Shown here: piece after piece, positions 47,754-57,595 of the stretch
How the letters are laid out: every line of letters begins with the position of its first letter
Position numbering within the stretch: position 1 is the stretch's first letter
DNA from: Sialis fuliginosa
Taxonomy: Eukaryota; Arthropoda; Insecta; Megaloptera; Sialidae
Length of the DNA stretch: 64,000 nucleotides
NCBI GenBank assembly: GCA_961205875.1
Contig: OY540821.1
Span: 8,680,001 to 8,744,000, forward strand
Direction: 5' to 3'
The notes under the pieces: generated by a model
Told to the model about the DNA's origin: nothing
Seen by the model: the letters and a program-made list of their open reading frames with translations, nothing else
Databases searched by the model: none
Made by a program: the position numbers and the translations under genes

Positions 47754-49166
47754 TAATTTAACTTTTAATCCATCCTGTAGATAGCTCATCTACGTTTCAA
47801 TCTCAACAATAACTCATTAAATAATATAACGTTCCACTAATTAAATTACGTAATATAAACATTTATCTAATCTCTGTATTGACAAAGTCGCTATTGACAA
47901 TGTATATTGTCAATAGTGATTGGATTGTAACTATACAAATTTTCATATAAATAAAGGATCACTTTTAGATATTTATGAATGTTTTGGGAACATTCAGTAC
48001 CTTTATAATATGTAATTTATATTACATTACCCACAATAGAATTGAGAATATATTTTATAAATGTTATAAATTAATTTGAATCTGATATAATATTCACGTA
48101 TGCGAACAAATAATAATTAATAAACAATCGAATCGAGAAAATTAATGGTACACAGACAGACTGATAGTGATATAAACATGAATAAAAGATTTGAAATAAT
48201 AATAATAATAGTAACTAATAACTAAAATTGTCTATAAAAAATACCCCAAAAATCATCCTTGAAATCCCATTTTTTTTAGTTTTTAATAACACGGTGCTCT
48301 GGAAGCCAACTTTAATTAAAAAATTGATTACCTCTGATTTTTTTTTATACAATTCAATTTTTTAGTATTTAAGGAACATTTTAAGACCAAAAAGGAGCAT
48401 TTTTAATAATTCATAAAACAAAAAAATATATAAATCGTGTACAGGTCAGAACGCGATTTTTTGTATTATTTATTGTTTATTAATTTTTTACTCTACAAAA
48501 TAAAAAATAAAAAAAATATTGGGATTCGAACTCGGGACCCATTGTTTATAAGATCTTTTATAATTTTTTGTAAATTTTGAAATATAAACCAAACGGTATT
48601 TTATATCGAAAAATCACAAGAGACACAATAATTTTCTTTTATTAAGGGGATTCCAAATCATATTTTGTATGATAGATTCGATAATGAATACCCGAGATAT
48701 GAATTATTTTCAATTTTGAACGGCCGCCATTTTGAAATTCATAAAGGAATTCCGCTAAAAAAATACTTATTTCTGCAGAAAATCACAAAAATTGACTCTT
48801 TTAAAACTAATTTTCAATTTGACGCCAAAACGTTCGCAGGTATCATGGCGCATTTTTGACGTCACGCCTATGTAAAGACTATAATAAATCCTTGTTCCAT
48901 CTTTAACGTTTCTCGATTTTAGTTTTGGCAACACAAAACTGAGCAAATTGATAATTTAAAACCACAAAATAATTTATAAACAGTGCAGATATTAATGAAA
49001 CAAAAATGATGTTTACTTAGCCGTGACGTCATCCACTCTGACTGGTGTTTTATCTAACATGGCGGATTGCTGTATTTTGTGTTTTTATTTTAACAAAAAT
49101 CATATTAATCTCGCTTTTAATATAAAAATAAATACATTTTTTAGAATCTTTTTAACCTATTTCATT
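47754..49166. other. Intergenic/intronic, no gene seen
   Basis: An 11-bp mirrored pair CTATTGACAAT / ATTGTCAATAG lies at 47891-47916. At 48515-48540 the minus strand has GGGTCCCGAGTTCGAATCCC, a tRNA T-arm/B-box-like sequence, without a recognisable A box or cloverleaf. ATGGCG/TGACGTC motifs at 48720-49075 resemble dispersed repeat pieces also seen in 31945-32599. Confidence 0.45.
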
Positions 49167-49211
49167 ATTTAAAATCATAATTTCAGTGATACTTTGTTAG
49201 TGGCATCATGC
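49167..49211 (+). repeat. 45-bp duplicated segment, uninterrupted copy
   Basis: ATTTAAAATCATAATTTCAG to CATCATGC is repeated at 50016-50060 with 3 differences in 45. The preceding TATTTCATT also matches the sequence on the left side of the element at 49483, so this copy represents the uninterrupted site. Confidence 0.85.
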
Positions 49212-49215
49212 CTAT

Positions 49216-49400
49216 TAGTATAAAAATTAACAATAGATCTAGGATGATATTTTAAGCAAAAAACTTCATATGGACATGTGTCCGGAAATTCTTCGTGAGG
49301 GAGCTACAAACTTCCAAAAATTTTGCCCAAAATTAATGATTTATTTAATATCCACTGAACCGATCGTGCTACAGTTATTAAATTTGATAAGTATTATCGA
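49216..49400 (+). repeat. Family I repeat
   Basis: GATATTTTAAGCAAAAAACT, CATGTGTCCGGAAATTCTTC, GTGAGGGAGCTACAAACTTC and CCAAAAATTTTGCCCAAAAT match the complement of 8745-9015. It is followed at ~49430 by CAGGGGTGTACGGGG...GGCCCGC, the style of a truncated hAT end. Confidence 0.65.
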
Positions 49401-49482
49401 TTTCCAATAACAAATAATAATAATTTAGACCAGGGGTGTACGGGGTCAGTAGGCCCGCAGATTTGTATCAAATATTTCATTA

Positions 49483-50014
49483 CAGTAAAAGCTCTTTATT
49501 CGCGGGGTATATGTTCCATAAATATGCCGCGAATACAGAAACCGTGAATACGGAATGGTAATTTATATGGGATTATAGGGGATACGTTCCTAGGTGACAA
49601 AATAAAATGCCGAAAAATATCAGTTTCCCATAAGAACACATGTTAAATTTAAATCAATATATTTCCTAAAGGGCTTAGTGAATCAATTTAATATTTTGTC
49701 TATTGCATAAGAATGTTATTGGGAACATTCCAACCAATTTTCATATATTTGGTAGCATTTTGAAATACATCCCATACATCCTTAACAACATACTTTAGGC
49801 AAAGTTGTAATAAGGTCTATTTTACTTTTTTATTAGTCCATTTGACGGCGTTTACAAAGGATATTGGGTTGGATACCTATTGGAATCCTTTTTATTATTA
49901 TGTATGTACTGATTAGATCCGCGAATAAAGAAATCTTTAGCCGCGAATATAGAAATTGGGTCGCATTTTTTTAATCCGCAAATAGTGAAAACGCGAATGA
50001 AGGAGCTTTTACTG
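49483..50014. mobile_element. pogo/Tc1-like MITE with TA duplication
   Basis: The ends CAGTAAAAGCTC and its exact complement GAGCTTTTACTG are flanked by TA on each side. Inward, TTTATTCGCGG and (complement) TTCATTCGCG continue the TIR, and GCGAATA motifs recur inside. The target TA and CAGT ends suggest a pogo/Tigger or related Tc1/mariner element; the family is inferred. It sits in the intron just downstream of the GPCR exon and splits one copy of the 45-bp duplication. No ORF. Confidence 0.8.
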
Positions 50015-50015
50015 T

Positions 50016-50060
50016 ATTTAAAATCATAATTTCAGTGATACTCTGTTACTGACATCATGC
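50016..50060 (+). repeat. 45-bp duplicated segment, copy next to GPCR exon
   Basis: It is the second copy of 49167-49211. Its left continuation (TATTTCATTA) lies on the far side of the MITE, at 49472-49482. It ends 13 bp before the splice donor of the GPCR exon. Confidence 0.85.
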
Positions 50061-50072
50061 TTACTGTAGTAA

Positions 50073-50078
50073 ACTAAC
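50073..50078 (-). promoter_or_regulatory. 5' splice site of the GPCR exon
   Basis: Minus-strand GTTAGT follows CAG directly. Read-through would add only VSLLQ and then a stop. The reading frame breaks between whole codons at the point where the TM3 segment should begin, which supports an intron here. Confidence 0.8.
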
Positions 50079-50456
50079 CTGAAGCATCGGCAAGAAGAAG
50101 CAGACGAGTTCGCCGAACATCCAGTTGTGTATGAGAAGGACGGTGAGCGTGATCGGCAAAACACATAGACACTTAACAATATCACAAAGCGCGAGGTTTA
50201 TCATGAAGCAATGCGTGGGGTCCTTGTACAGTCGCTTCTTCACGATGTAGAATATGACGCCGAAGTTGAGTACCGTGCCGAGGAGGACGAGAACCACGTA
50301 GATGAATATGAACACCGGATATATACGAGCTATAGAAGGACGCACGTGAGGTTTGCTCAAGTCCACGGACGCGTTAAAACCGATCAGGAAGTGGGAGATT
50401 GTCTCCATTAGGTGATCGGGAATTTTGTTCACTTCGGCACGCGTGAGTTCCCGCAT
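50079..50456 (-). CDS. Peptide GPCR (rhodopsin family), first coding exon, partial
   Basis: This encodes the first 126 residues of a class A G-protein-coupled receptor, probably for a neuropeptide, acting at the plasma membrane. Visible features are an N-terminal ectodomain (1-45) with an NAS glycosylation site at 28-30; TM1 (~47-72) with GTVLN, N64 being the TM1 signature asparagine; the basic loop KKRLYKDPTH; TM2 (~84-108) with NLALCD, D92 being the conserved sodium-site aspartate; WMFG in the first outer loop; and C119, the TM3 disulfide cysteine. The exon ends after PMLQ in phase 0 at the donor CAG|GTTAGT. The start is the Met at 50456; a plausible acceptor (T-rich tract then AAAG) lies at about 50478-50481, implying an upstream 5' UTR exon. 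The pattern resembles GPR83/NPY-receptor-like insect orphan receptors, but ligand and exact orthologue are not determined. TM3-TM7 are not recognised in the window. Confidence 0.9.
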
Positions 50457-50477
50457 TTTGAATGTTTTTTTTGTCCA

Positions 50478-50495
50478 CTTTAAAAAAAAATGTTT
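50478..50495 (-). promoter_or_regulatory. Candidate 3' splice site upstream of the GPCR start codon
   Basis: The minus strand reads ACATTTTTTTTTAAAG, a pyrimidine tract followed by AG, 22 nt before the ATG. If used, the 5' UTR continues in an upstream exon at higher coordinates. Confidence 0.4.
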
Positions 50496-51426
50496 TTGCT
50501 TTCTTGTCTTATCCGAAGGATAGAGGTAGCTGTGTGATCATTTCTGAAAGCGGAAAATTTGTTTTTTTCTGGTCAGAACAATATCTGAAAGATACGAGAA
50601 GTTATGTGATCGTTTTTCAAAGAAAAAAAAAATTCCGATTCTGTCTGTCTGTCGTACGCATAACTCATGAACCAGTGAATCGATTTTAATGTAATTTGGT
50701 TTCTTAGATGGGTCTGGTTAAAGGACGGTTCTATAATAAAATTCGTGTGAAAAGGGGGGGGGCATATTATGTTATCTTATTTTATCAAAAAAAAATAACA
50801 TGCAACATTTTGTATGCTCAAAAAACTTGGAGAATTATTTAAGCATAAAAATGTATACCATAAGTAAAAAATGTGAAAGTTAAAACGGGACAGTCTATAC
50901 AGAAATTGTGATTAAAAATTCTCCAATAAAAACATTGTTCTAGGTGTTCTTTTTATCTGACTAGGGTGTTTTATTACTTCTATCAGTTGCTATCTTTATT
51001 TGCTTCTTGTAATACTCACGTTGTCTTGGATTTTAATATACTTTTATCTCTTTATTCTTTGTACAACTAAATTCCAAGTTACTTTAATTGTAAGTACATA
51101 TATATATTTTTTTATTCAATAAGTATATCACATTCTTTGAAATGTCAACAATTTTTTAATTACAAATTTTTAACAGCTCACAGCTACACAAAAAAAAGTG
51201 CGATACCAAAAAGCGACTTGTATAGCATTGTAGTATTGGCCGAACATAATCGAAATCAAAATTTTTGGAATTTTCTGCTTACCAGTTTTTTTTATTTGAG
51301 CTTAAATTTTGGATTTAACCAGCTTGGAAAAATTTAACCTAAACCCAAAATTCATATATAGGTCGTTTGGCTACGCACTTTTTTTGTATAGCTGTGTAGT
51401 TTGAAATAAAATAAGGTCACTTAAAT
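50496..51426. other. Intergenic/5' intron, repeat tail, no gene
   Basis: At 50500-50690 a dispersed-repeat tail reads GATTCTGTCTGTCTGTCGTA then CATAACTCATGAACCAGTGA, similar to the 16362-16470 fragment. A 9-G run is near 50754. Short frames are chance frames. Confidence 0.5.
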
Positions 51427-51627
51427 GGATCTTGGATTCTGGGTGTAAACCGCGTCGTTTTGGTCGTGTTATCGGCCAACGTTTCAGTGGACATTGCAGT
51501 GGACATCTTCAGGACTCTTCTTTCTCTCTTTTAGAAGAGCCCTGAAGATGTCCACTGCAATGTGTGACGAAACGTTGGCCGATAACACGACCAAACCGAC
51601 GCGGCTTACACCCAGAAGCCAAGATCC
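51427..51627. repeat. ~200-bp inverted repeat, Penelope-like terminal repeat style
   Basis: The two ~95-bp arms share ACGTTGGCCGATAACACGAC, GACGCGG, TTACACCCAGAA and CCAAGATCC in mirrored order, around a centre near 51531 (GACTCTTCTTTCTCTCTTTT). A repeat with GAAACGTTGG and CTGAAGATG fits what I know of terminal repeats of Penelope-like retroelements. No reverse transcriptase or GIY-YIG endonuclease remnant is seen next to it. Confidence 0.7.
51532..51600 (+). ncRNA. Hammerhead-ribozyme-like motif (type I, minimal)
   Basis: CTGAAGA (51542-51548) fits CUGANGA. Next comes helix II, GTCCAC-TGCAAT-GTGTGAC, pairing with one extra base, then GAAAC (51569-51573). ACGT following GAA is self-complementary and could give a tiny helix III, with UU as cleavage step and GGCC able to pair with the GCC before the core over about 3 bp. 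One extra U sits between core and helix II. The mirrored minus-strand arm has the same core but a broken helix II. Activity is uncertain. Confidence 0.5.
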
Positions 51628-53336
51628 ATATCAAGATCACCGCGGAAGCCTCAAGACTTGTATAAGACCTCTTAAATTTTGTCGAAATGAATTAACGATA
51701 TTTATATGATATAAATAATAAATAATATGCAGAAAATGTTGGTTCATACGAATCTTATACCAATAATTATTAATTTTAAAATAAATCTTAAAAAAAATAT
51801 TTTTATTATTTTCTTTATTTTTCATTGTTAAAAGAACTTAATCATGTTGGCGTTTGAAAAAATAATTTAATTAATTTCATGAATTTTGTACCTACGTACA
51901 TTATAAATAAATTTGCAATTTTGATTATGCTTTGTGTTGGTTTTTTTTGTTTTTTTCATTATAAATCAAAGCATTTGTTTTTTTATAATGTATTTATTTA
52001 CTGGAATATGTGCAAATTACACACGCGCCATATAAGTACATTTGTAGAACAAAGTGAAATGTAAAAGGAGCATTATTTATGGTCAAATATATAATCACTT
52101 TGGTTGTTTTGCCTCTAGCTATAAAATTTATATGATAATTTACAAATAAATCGTTTTGAATTTTAAGTAAAAAATACAAAAACTGACACAAATTTTTCAT
52201 TTCATTGAGAGAAACTATTTTTCTTGGAATTTCACTTATTTCTTCTATCCTCTAATTTTTTTCAGATTTTTTTCGGAGTTACAGATATAAAAATATTATT
52301 TTTTAATTTGCACAATTTCTACCACTTTTGCGGGTATATAAATAATTTTTTAAAGCTATAATACATACTTATATATTTTTTAAATGAACCCAACAAAACG
52401 CCTATTTTTGTATGAAAAATTAACCATGTCTGGTATTTATTATCACAGCAAATAATGATTTTTTGAAACTATTAATTTTTTCTTATATATTCAAAATTTC
52501 AGCTAAATCGATCCAATAGTTTTTGAGTTATGCTGCGGATAGACAGATAAAAGAGTTTTGACAGAATCCTAAAAAATTACAACGATTTTTCATAAATAAA
52601 GTAAAAAAAAATTAAATAAATATATCAACTAAAATTTAAATTATTATTATAGAATAAGAAAATAAATAAAAATAATGTGGGAAGAAAAATTATTTAATAC
52701 AATTAAATTTCAAATAAATTTTTTTTTTAAATTGTTATACATCAAACTATTATTTTCACTTACCTATTATTATCATATTAAAAAAAATTATTTTTATTTT
52801 ATATTATGACAAAAATATATAAAATCAATTTACAAATATAAAAAAAATAAATATTAATACATTAAAATACAAATTAAAAAATTAAATGTATTATTATTAT
52901 TTTTATAAATGATTAAAAACAATTAAAATTAATATGTACATTTGGTAAAAGTGTATATATTTTTAAATACCTTTTTTCAAGCAAAATAAAGAATAGAGTA
53001 TAAATAAAAATTATTAAAATAATTTCTTTTTTTTATTATTTTATTATTAATTTTTGTCAAAAATAATCATCATTATATTTATATTAAATGGTTAAAACTT
53101 GCTATAAAAATGACCAATATTTATTTTCAAATTTTTTAAAACGCAAAATCCTTCAGTATTAAATTTCTTACACTTAATAAATTAATAATGTAACTCAAAT
53201 GTATTGTTGAAAACTCATAATTAAATTGAGAATAAATCTAAATAAATATAACAAAATTTGTTCAAACAGCAATATTTATTATTTATTTATTAATCCAATT
53301 TGAAGATAAAAAAAAAACGCGAAACAAATAAACAAA
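51628..53336. other. Extremely AT-rich stretch, no gene seen
   Basis: Almost only A/T homopolymer-like sequence, most extreme at 52560-53240. CCGATCCAATAGTTTTTGAG-type repeat-tail sequence (near 52508: GCTAAATCGATCCAATAG) marks an old repeat end. Apparent frames of 60-70 codons are composition artefacts. Confidence 0.6.
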
Positions 53337-53845
53337 GATGTGTATTTAAATAAACCCAATTTACCATCGACTAAAAACAATTTTTTTATTAATACTATCA
53401 TTAAATAGATTCGTTTCAAATCAAGATAAAAATGAAAGTAGAACAAAACACTATTGTGTGTGTATATTTAAATAAACCCTGCAATTTACCATCGACTAAA
53501 AACAAATGTATTTATTAATCAAAGATTCGTTTCAAATCAAGATAAAAATTAAAGAAAAACAAAACACTTTTGTGTATATTTAAATAAAGCCTGCAATTTA
53601 CCATCGACTAAAAACAAATGTATTTATTAATCAAAGATTCGTTTCAAATCAAGATAAAAATTAAAGAAAAACAAAACACTATTGTGTATATTTAAATAAA
53701 CCCTACAATTTACCATCGACTAAAAACAAATGTATTTATTAATCAAAGATTCGTTTCAAATCAAGATAAAAATTAAAGAAAAACAAAACACTATTGCGTA
53801 TATTTAAATAAAGCCTGCAATTTACCATCGACTAAAAACAAAACA
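53337..53845 (+). repeat. Tandem array, 112-bp unit, ~4.5 copies
   Basis: TTTAAATAAA(C/G)CC recurs at about 53345, 53467, 53579, 53691 and 53803, giving periods of 122, 112, 112 and 112. Each unit carries CAATTTACCATCGACTAAAA and AGATTCGTTTCAAATCAAGA. The last copies are nearly identical; the first is diverged and longer. It ends directly at a GC-rich block. Confidence 0.92.
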
Positions 53846-54194
53846 AACTACGACAACAGACACCAGTTGAATTCGCGTCGCGGCGGCGAGTAGGTACAAC
53901 TTATACGCGGCGACGTTCTGTTGCGGCGTCGTCACTACTGCCTATCATTGCTCCAGCCGTGTGCAATAACAACTGACCGCCGACGTCGAGCGTACGCGGA
54001 CCAACAGAAGCAGCGTCGAGACGCACGCCTCCAGCAAGCCAGCACCTTATGTGCGCATGTGAGGACACAGTTTAGTAAATATTGTGTTTTCACATCAGAA
54101 AAAAGTACTTGGAAAGCGTTTAATAGAAAAAAAATACTTGCGGAAAGGGTTTGTTTTGTTTTAAGATTTATACGTTGTCCGTATGTCTGTGTGT
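53846..54194. promoter_or_regulatory. CpG-rich block, candidate promoter/5' UTR
   Basis: GC and CpG are abruptly high at 53870-54050 (GCGTCGCGGCGGCGAGTAGG, GCGGCGTCGTCACTACTG, CGACGTCGAGCGTACGCGG) in otherwise AT-rich DNA. Open frames of ~90 codons exist on both strands, which is compositional, and neither resembles a known protein. It could hold the transcription start and 5' UTR exon of the minus-strand GPCR gene 3.4 kb away, or of an unknown plus-strand gene. The hAT insertion at 54203 abuts it. Confidence 0.4.
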
Positions 54195-54202
54195 AACGCA
54201 TG

Positions 54203-54736
54203 CAGGGCCGTAACTACACTGGTAGATAGGTTAATTTGGGCCAAGAAATCCTTGTTTTCTATATAACGAAAAAAATATTTTCTTAATTTAAGAATATACT
54301 CTTAATCCAGAAAATTGTTGTTTCCATTTAAAGAAATATTGTTGAACGAAAACAATAATATACTTGGATTAAGAATAAATTCTTATATTAAGAAAATATT
54401 GTTTTCGTTATATATAAAACAAGATTTTCTTGGCCCAAGTCACTTTTCTACCTGTGTAGAAGCTCGGGGGTCCCGGGGCAAGAGGTGGCTGAGGGACCCC
54501 AAAATATGCAAAATTAAAATAAATATTATTATAATTTTGAATTGAATGACCTTTTTTTATTATATAGTTAATAAACTGTAGTTAGTCTACTCCTTATTAC
54601 TAAAAAAAAGGTCATTCAATTGAAAATTAACCTTTTTTTTACTCTTAATTTACCCAATTTTTCCTATTTACTTACTTCCTCCAATTTTTACGCTGCGGGG
54701 GCCCCCTGCACTGTCACGGTAGTAGTTATAGCCCTG
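54203..54736. mobile_element. hAT-type element with exact 8-bp TSD
   Basis: AACGCATG is repeated exactly on both sides (54195-54202 and 54737-54744). The ends CAGGGCCGTAACTAC and (complement) CAGGGCTATAACTAC are hAT TIRs. G-rich blocks (CTCGGGGGTCCCGGGGC, GCGGGGGCCCCC) flank an AT-rich interior. It contains the foldback at 54213-54462. No transposase frame is recognised. Confidence 0.92.
54213..54462. repeat. Foldback within the hAT element
   Basis: CTACACTGGTAGA, TTGGGCCAAGAAA and ATAACGAAAA...ATATTTTCTTAAT on the left are mirrored on the right (TCTACCTGTGTAG, TTTCTTGGCCCAA-like). Arms are ~90 bp, and the central part is also symmetrical. It may be an insertion into, or an intrinsic part of, the hAT. 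Confidence 0.75.
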
Positions 54737-54744
54737 AACGCATG

Positions 54745-56142
54745 TACTTGCCGAGTGACAAAAAATAATAAATAAGGTCATGGAGGCAACTAATTAACAA
54801 TGCTATATTTCGGGTAATAAGTTATTTATATTAAAAACGCTATGTTAATGGTAAACTTTGGTTTATTATTAATCTAAATAAGTATGAAAACCAAATTTTT
54901 GTTTAATGATTTTTTCATTTTTAAGACATCTTGAAAAAAAGTAACTTTGGGCCTTATTAAACTATGGTGGTATAAATTTCTGTTTGTTTATAATTAGATA
55001 CATAATTAGTTTTAAAATTGTGTAAATTAACATTAACAATAAAATTATGTAATTATAAACAAACAAAAATTTATAACTGTTTCATTTAATAGGGTGGTAG
55101 CAAAATAGTCACTTTGGGGATTATTTAGATAAATTTATAACTGGAAAACTGTACGACCCAGCTCCAAACTTGGTATAGTGAATTTGTAGGTAACATTATG
55201 ACACACCAAAATAATAATAAAAAATACCACATATTATAGGTACTTTTGGGGGAAAATATCATTTTCAAAAAAATAAATATATTTTTTGACTTTGGTGAGG
55301 AATAACTCTGAACTGGAAACACAGCTGGCAATAACTGTAATACTGAAAAATACGTTAGTTAATTACCTATGAAATTTACTCATTGTGGTTGCTCTAGTTA
55401 CGTTACTTTGGAAGTTATGAGATTATCTTTGTATGTAAATACTACTCTAAAGGAATTTTTTCAACACCCTGTAGCTCAGAGAGTGTTGAAGATAGACCCC
55501 CCAAAATGATCTAGAAAATCAGCTCCTAAAATAACTGTATCCCAAACCGGACCACCCTGTATAAACAACTAATAATGTTTATTTTTATTCAATAACACTG
55601 ATTTTAACACCTGACTTTTTAAACACAAAAAGTACCGGGAAACGTTCTAATTCACTGCATTCGAGTTATAATTAAGGATAATTTTAATTACATAATCGAT
55701 TATTATAAAATAATAGGTCACAACAACAGTCGTAGCAAGATTTAAGGAACAATAAATACATTGTAAGCATTTATAAGTTATCGAAGCGAAAAACAAGTGT
55801 CGTAAATTACGCGACAAATTTTGTAGGTTTTAGGGGAATGCGGAAGGGGGGGGGGTAGGGGAATATTCCGTCCGCTCTAATTATTTGATTAATTTATTTT
55901 AACAATGGATTTGGTCTGTGTAGACACTAATTTACTAAAATCTCTCTCTATATATATATATACACAATATAACACAAAGTATTGATCGTAGAGGGAGTGT
56001 GTACCTTGTAGAAAGATTTTGATTTCAATTTGGTATAAATATTTATCGGTTGATACTAAAAATCGATAGCACTTATTCATATTTAATTGATTATGAATTT
56101 TCGTAACTGTATCATCTGTATCACAAATTGTTCTCAAGATCT
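54745..56142. other. Intergenic with one inverted repeat, no gene
   Basis: 54951-55090 is an inverted repeat (TTTGTTTATAATTA / TAATTATAAACAAA; TATGGTGGTATAAATTT / AAATTTATAACTG-type). CCACCCTGTATA at ~55550 looks like a TIR end whose partner was not found. A 10-G run lies at 55846-55855. Confidence 0.5.
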
Positions 56143-56470
56143 CTATATATAAAAATGAATGTTTGTTTGTATGACGCTTATAGACTCGGGAATTACCGAA
56201 CCGATTTTAATGCGGTTTTCACCAATATGTAGTTAGATAATTTTTCTGTGCAAAATTGTGGCTATTAATATAATATTTATCAAGTTGTATTTTGTTTCCA
56301 TGATGTCAGAGCATACAACAGTTATTTATATAAAAACATCTGCCAAGTAAATGCACAGTGCTTCCTCGTGCTAAATTCGCCAAAGGTAGTTAATTATTAA
56401 ACAATTTTTTTTTAAACCGATAGTGTTTAGATAAAGATAAAGAATTGGTTAATCATTTAATTTTTATACA
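56143..56470 (+). repeat. Family K dispersed repeat, longer 5' copy
   Basis: CTCTATATATAAAAATGAAT then TTGTTTGTATGACG and CGAACCGATTTTAATGCGG is a widespread insect repeat start. From 56334, AAACATCTGCCAAGTAAATG and the CTTCCTCGTGCTA block match 3908-3960. Non-coding. Confidence 0.65.
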
Positions 56471-57119
56471 ATTTTACTAAAAAAAATTTCTTAAAACGCA
56501 CCTGATTATTTTTTCGTATAGGTATTTTTAATTTTTTGACAATTTCAATCTAAATCTAAATTTATGCAAACGTCAAAATTACAGTTAAAAGGCCAAAATG
56601 ACATTTAATATGACCAGGCAAATATCAATTTAGAAAAACAAAACACGAATCTTTGTAAGAGAATATTTTACAACAAACGTTGTAGACCCATATTATAGGA
56701 TATTTAATGATCTACAAAAAATACTCTATATAAAATTTTCACGTAACGTGTCGTTCTTGAGATATTTTGAAAAAATAAATATTTTGAGATGACACCTCTG
56801 ACATTTGAATTTTACCTAGAAATTAGTCAAAAGTAATTAAAAAGATATGAATAAAATACCAAAAATAAAATGGTATAATTATCTCATGAATTTTGGAGTA
56901 TATAATTATAATGTAATTTCACAATTGTTGATTATAATATTAATTAAACTTCATAAATGATATACATAATTAATGTTTCAAATGTCTGCATTTAAATATC
57001 ATTTGTTAATTCGTAATAAATATTTAAAACACATTAAAATCAACGAATACTTGTTTATTTAGGTAATTTTAAAAGATTTTAATTAAATTGTTAACAAACA
57101 AAAAAATTATATACCAAGA
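56471..57119. other. AT-rich intergenic, nothing recognised
   Basis: No ORF or repeat recognised. Confidence 0.5.
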
Positions 57120-57520
57120 CGTGTGAGGTATTAAATATAATGTAGATCCCAATTAGTAGAATATGACCATATTTTTATGTTTTTTTTTACTAACTCAAAA
57201 ATGGCACCTGTAGAGGGCTCCAAGTAGTAATTTATTTTGTCCACCCCCCTTCTAAGTCGGTAACTACTGGCTCAAAAAATTGGTAACGAGGCTTTGGTGG
57301 GACTACCAACGACAAATACAACAGTCAACAAATTTTGGAGAAATAGAGAGGGGCGTCATAGAATTTATTATTTTTATTTTCATATCTAGGCAAGTGGGGT
57401 GTCAAAATGCAGATCTCAGTTAGGAGAATATGTCCCTTTATATATTATTTTCTAACTCAAAAATGCACTTGTAGCTCCAAACAATCCACGTTGTACGTAC
57501 TTCGGAATCCTTATGGCATA
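57120..57520 (+). repeat. Family N repeat, copy 2
   Basis: Opposite orientation to 27785-28160: GTAGAGGGCTCCAAGTAGTA, TTGGTGGGACTACCAACGAC, AGAGGGGCGTCATAGAATTT, TTTTCTAACTCAAAAATGCA and GTACGTACTTCGGAATCC in order. It lacks the long G-run of copy 1. Class unknown. Confidence 0.7.
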
Positions 57521-57595
57521 GGTACACCCGTATTTGTTTTTACCTATTTTTGTTATATAATTGACAGTTACTTTTTACAAGTCCTGTATGCATAG

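Noticed and set aside
48515..48545. tRNA-like T-arm (GAGTTCGAATCCC) on the minus strand
   Set aside because: No acceptor stem, D-arm or A box could be found upstream; it is at most a fragment of a tRNA-derived SINE.
50211..50411. 66-codon plus-strand frame over the GPCR exon
   Set aside because: It is the antisense shadow of the GPCR exon; it lacks any domain-like pattern while the minus frame has clear TM1/TM2 motifs.
53921..54201. Overlapping ~90-codon frames on both strands in the CpG-rich block
   Set aside because: Both strands stay open because of composition; arginine/alanine/cysteine-rich translations match no family and neither has splice or start context that favours coding.
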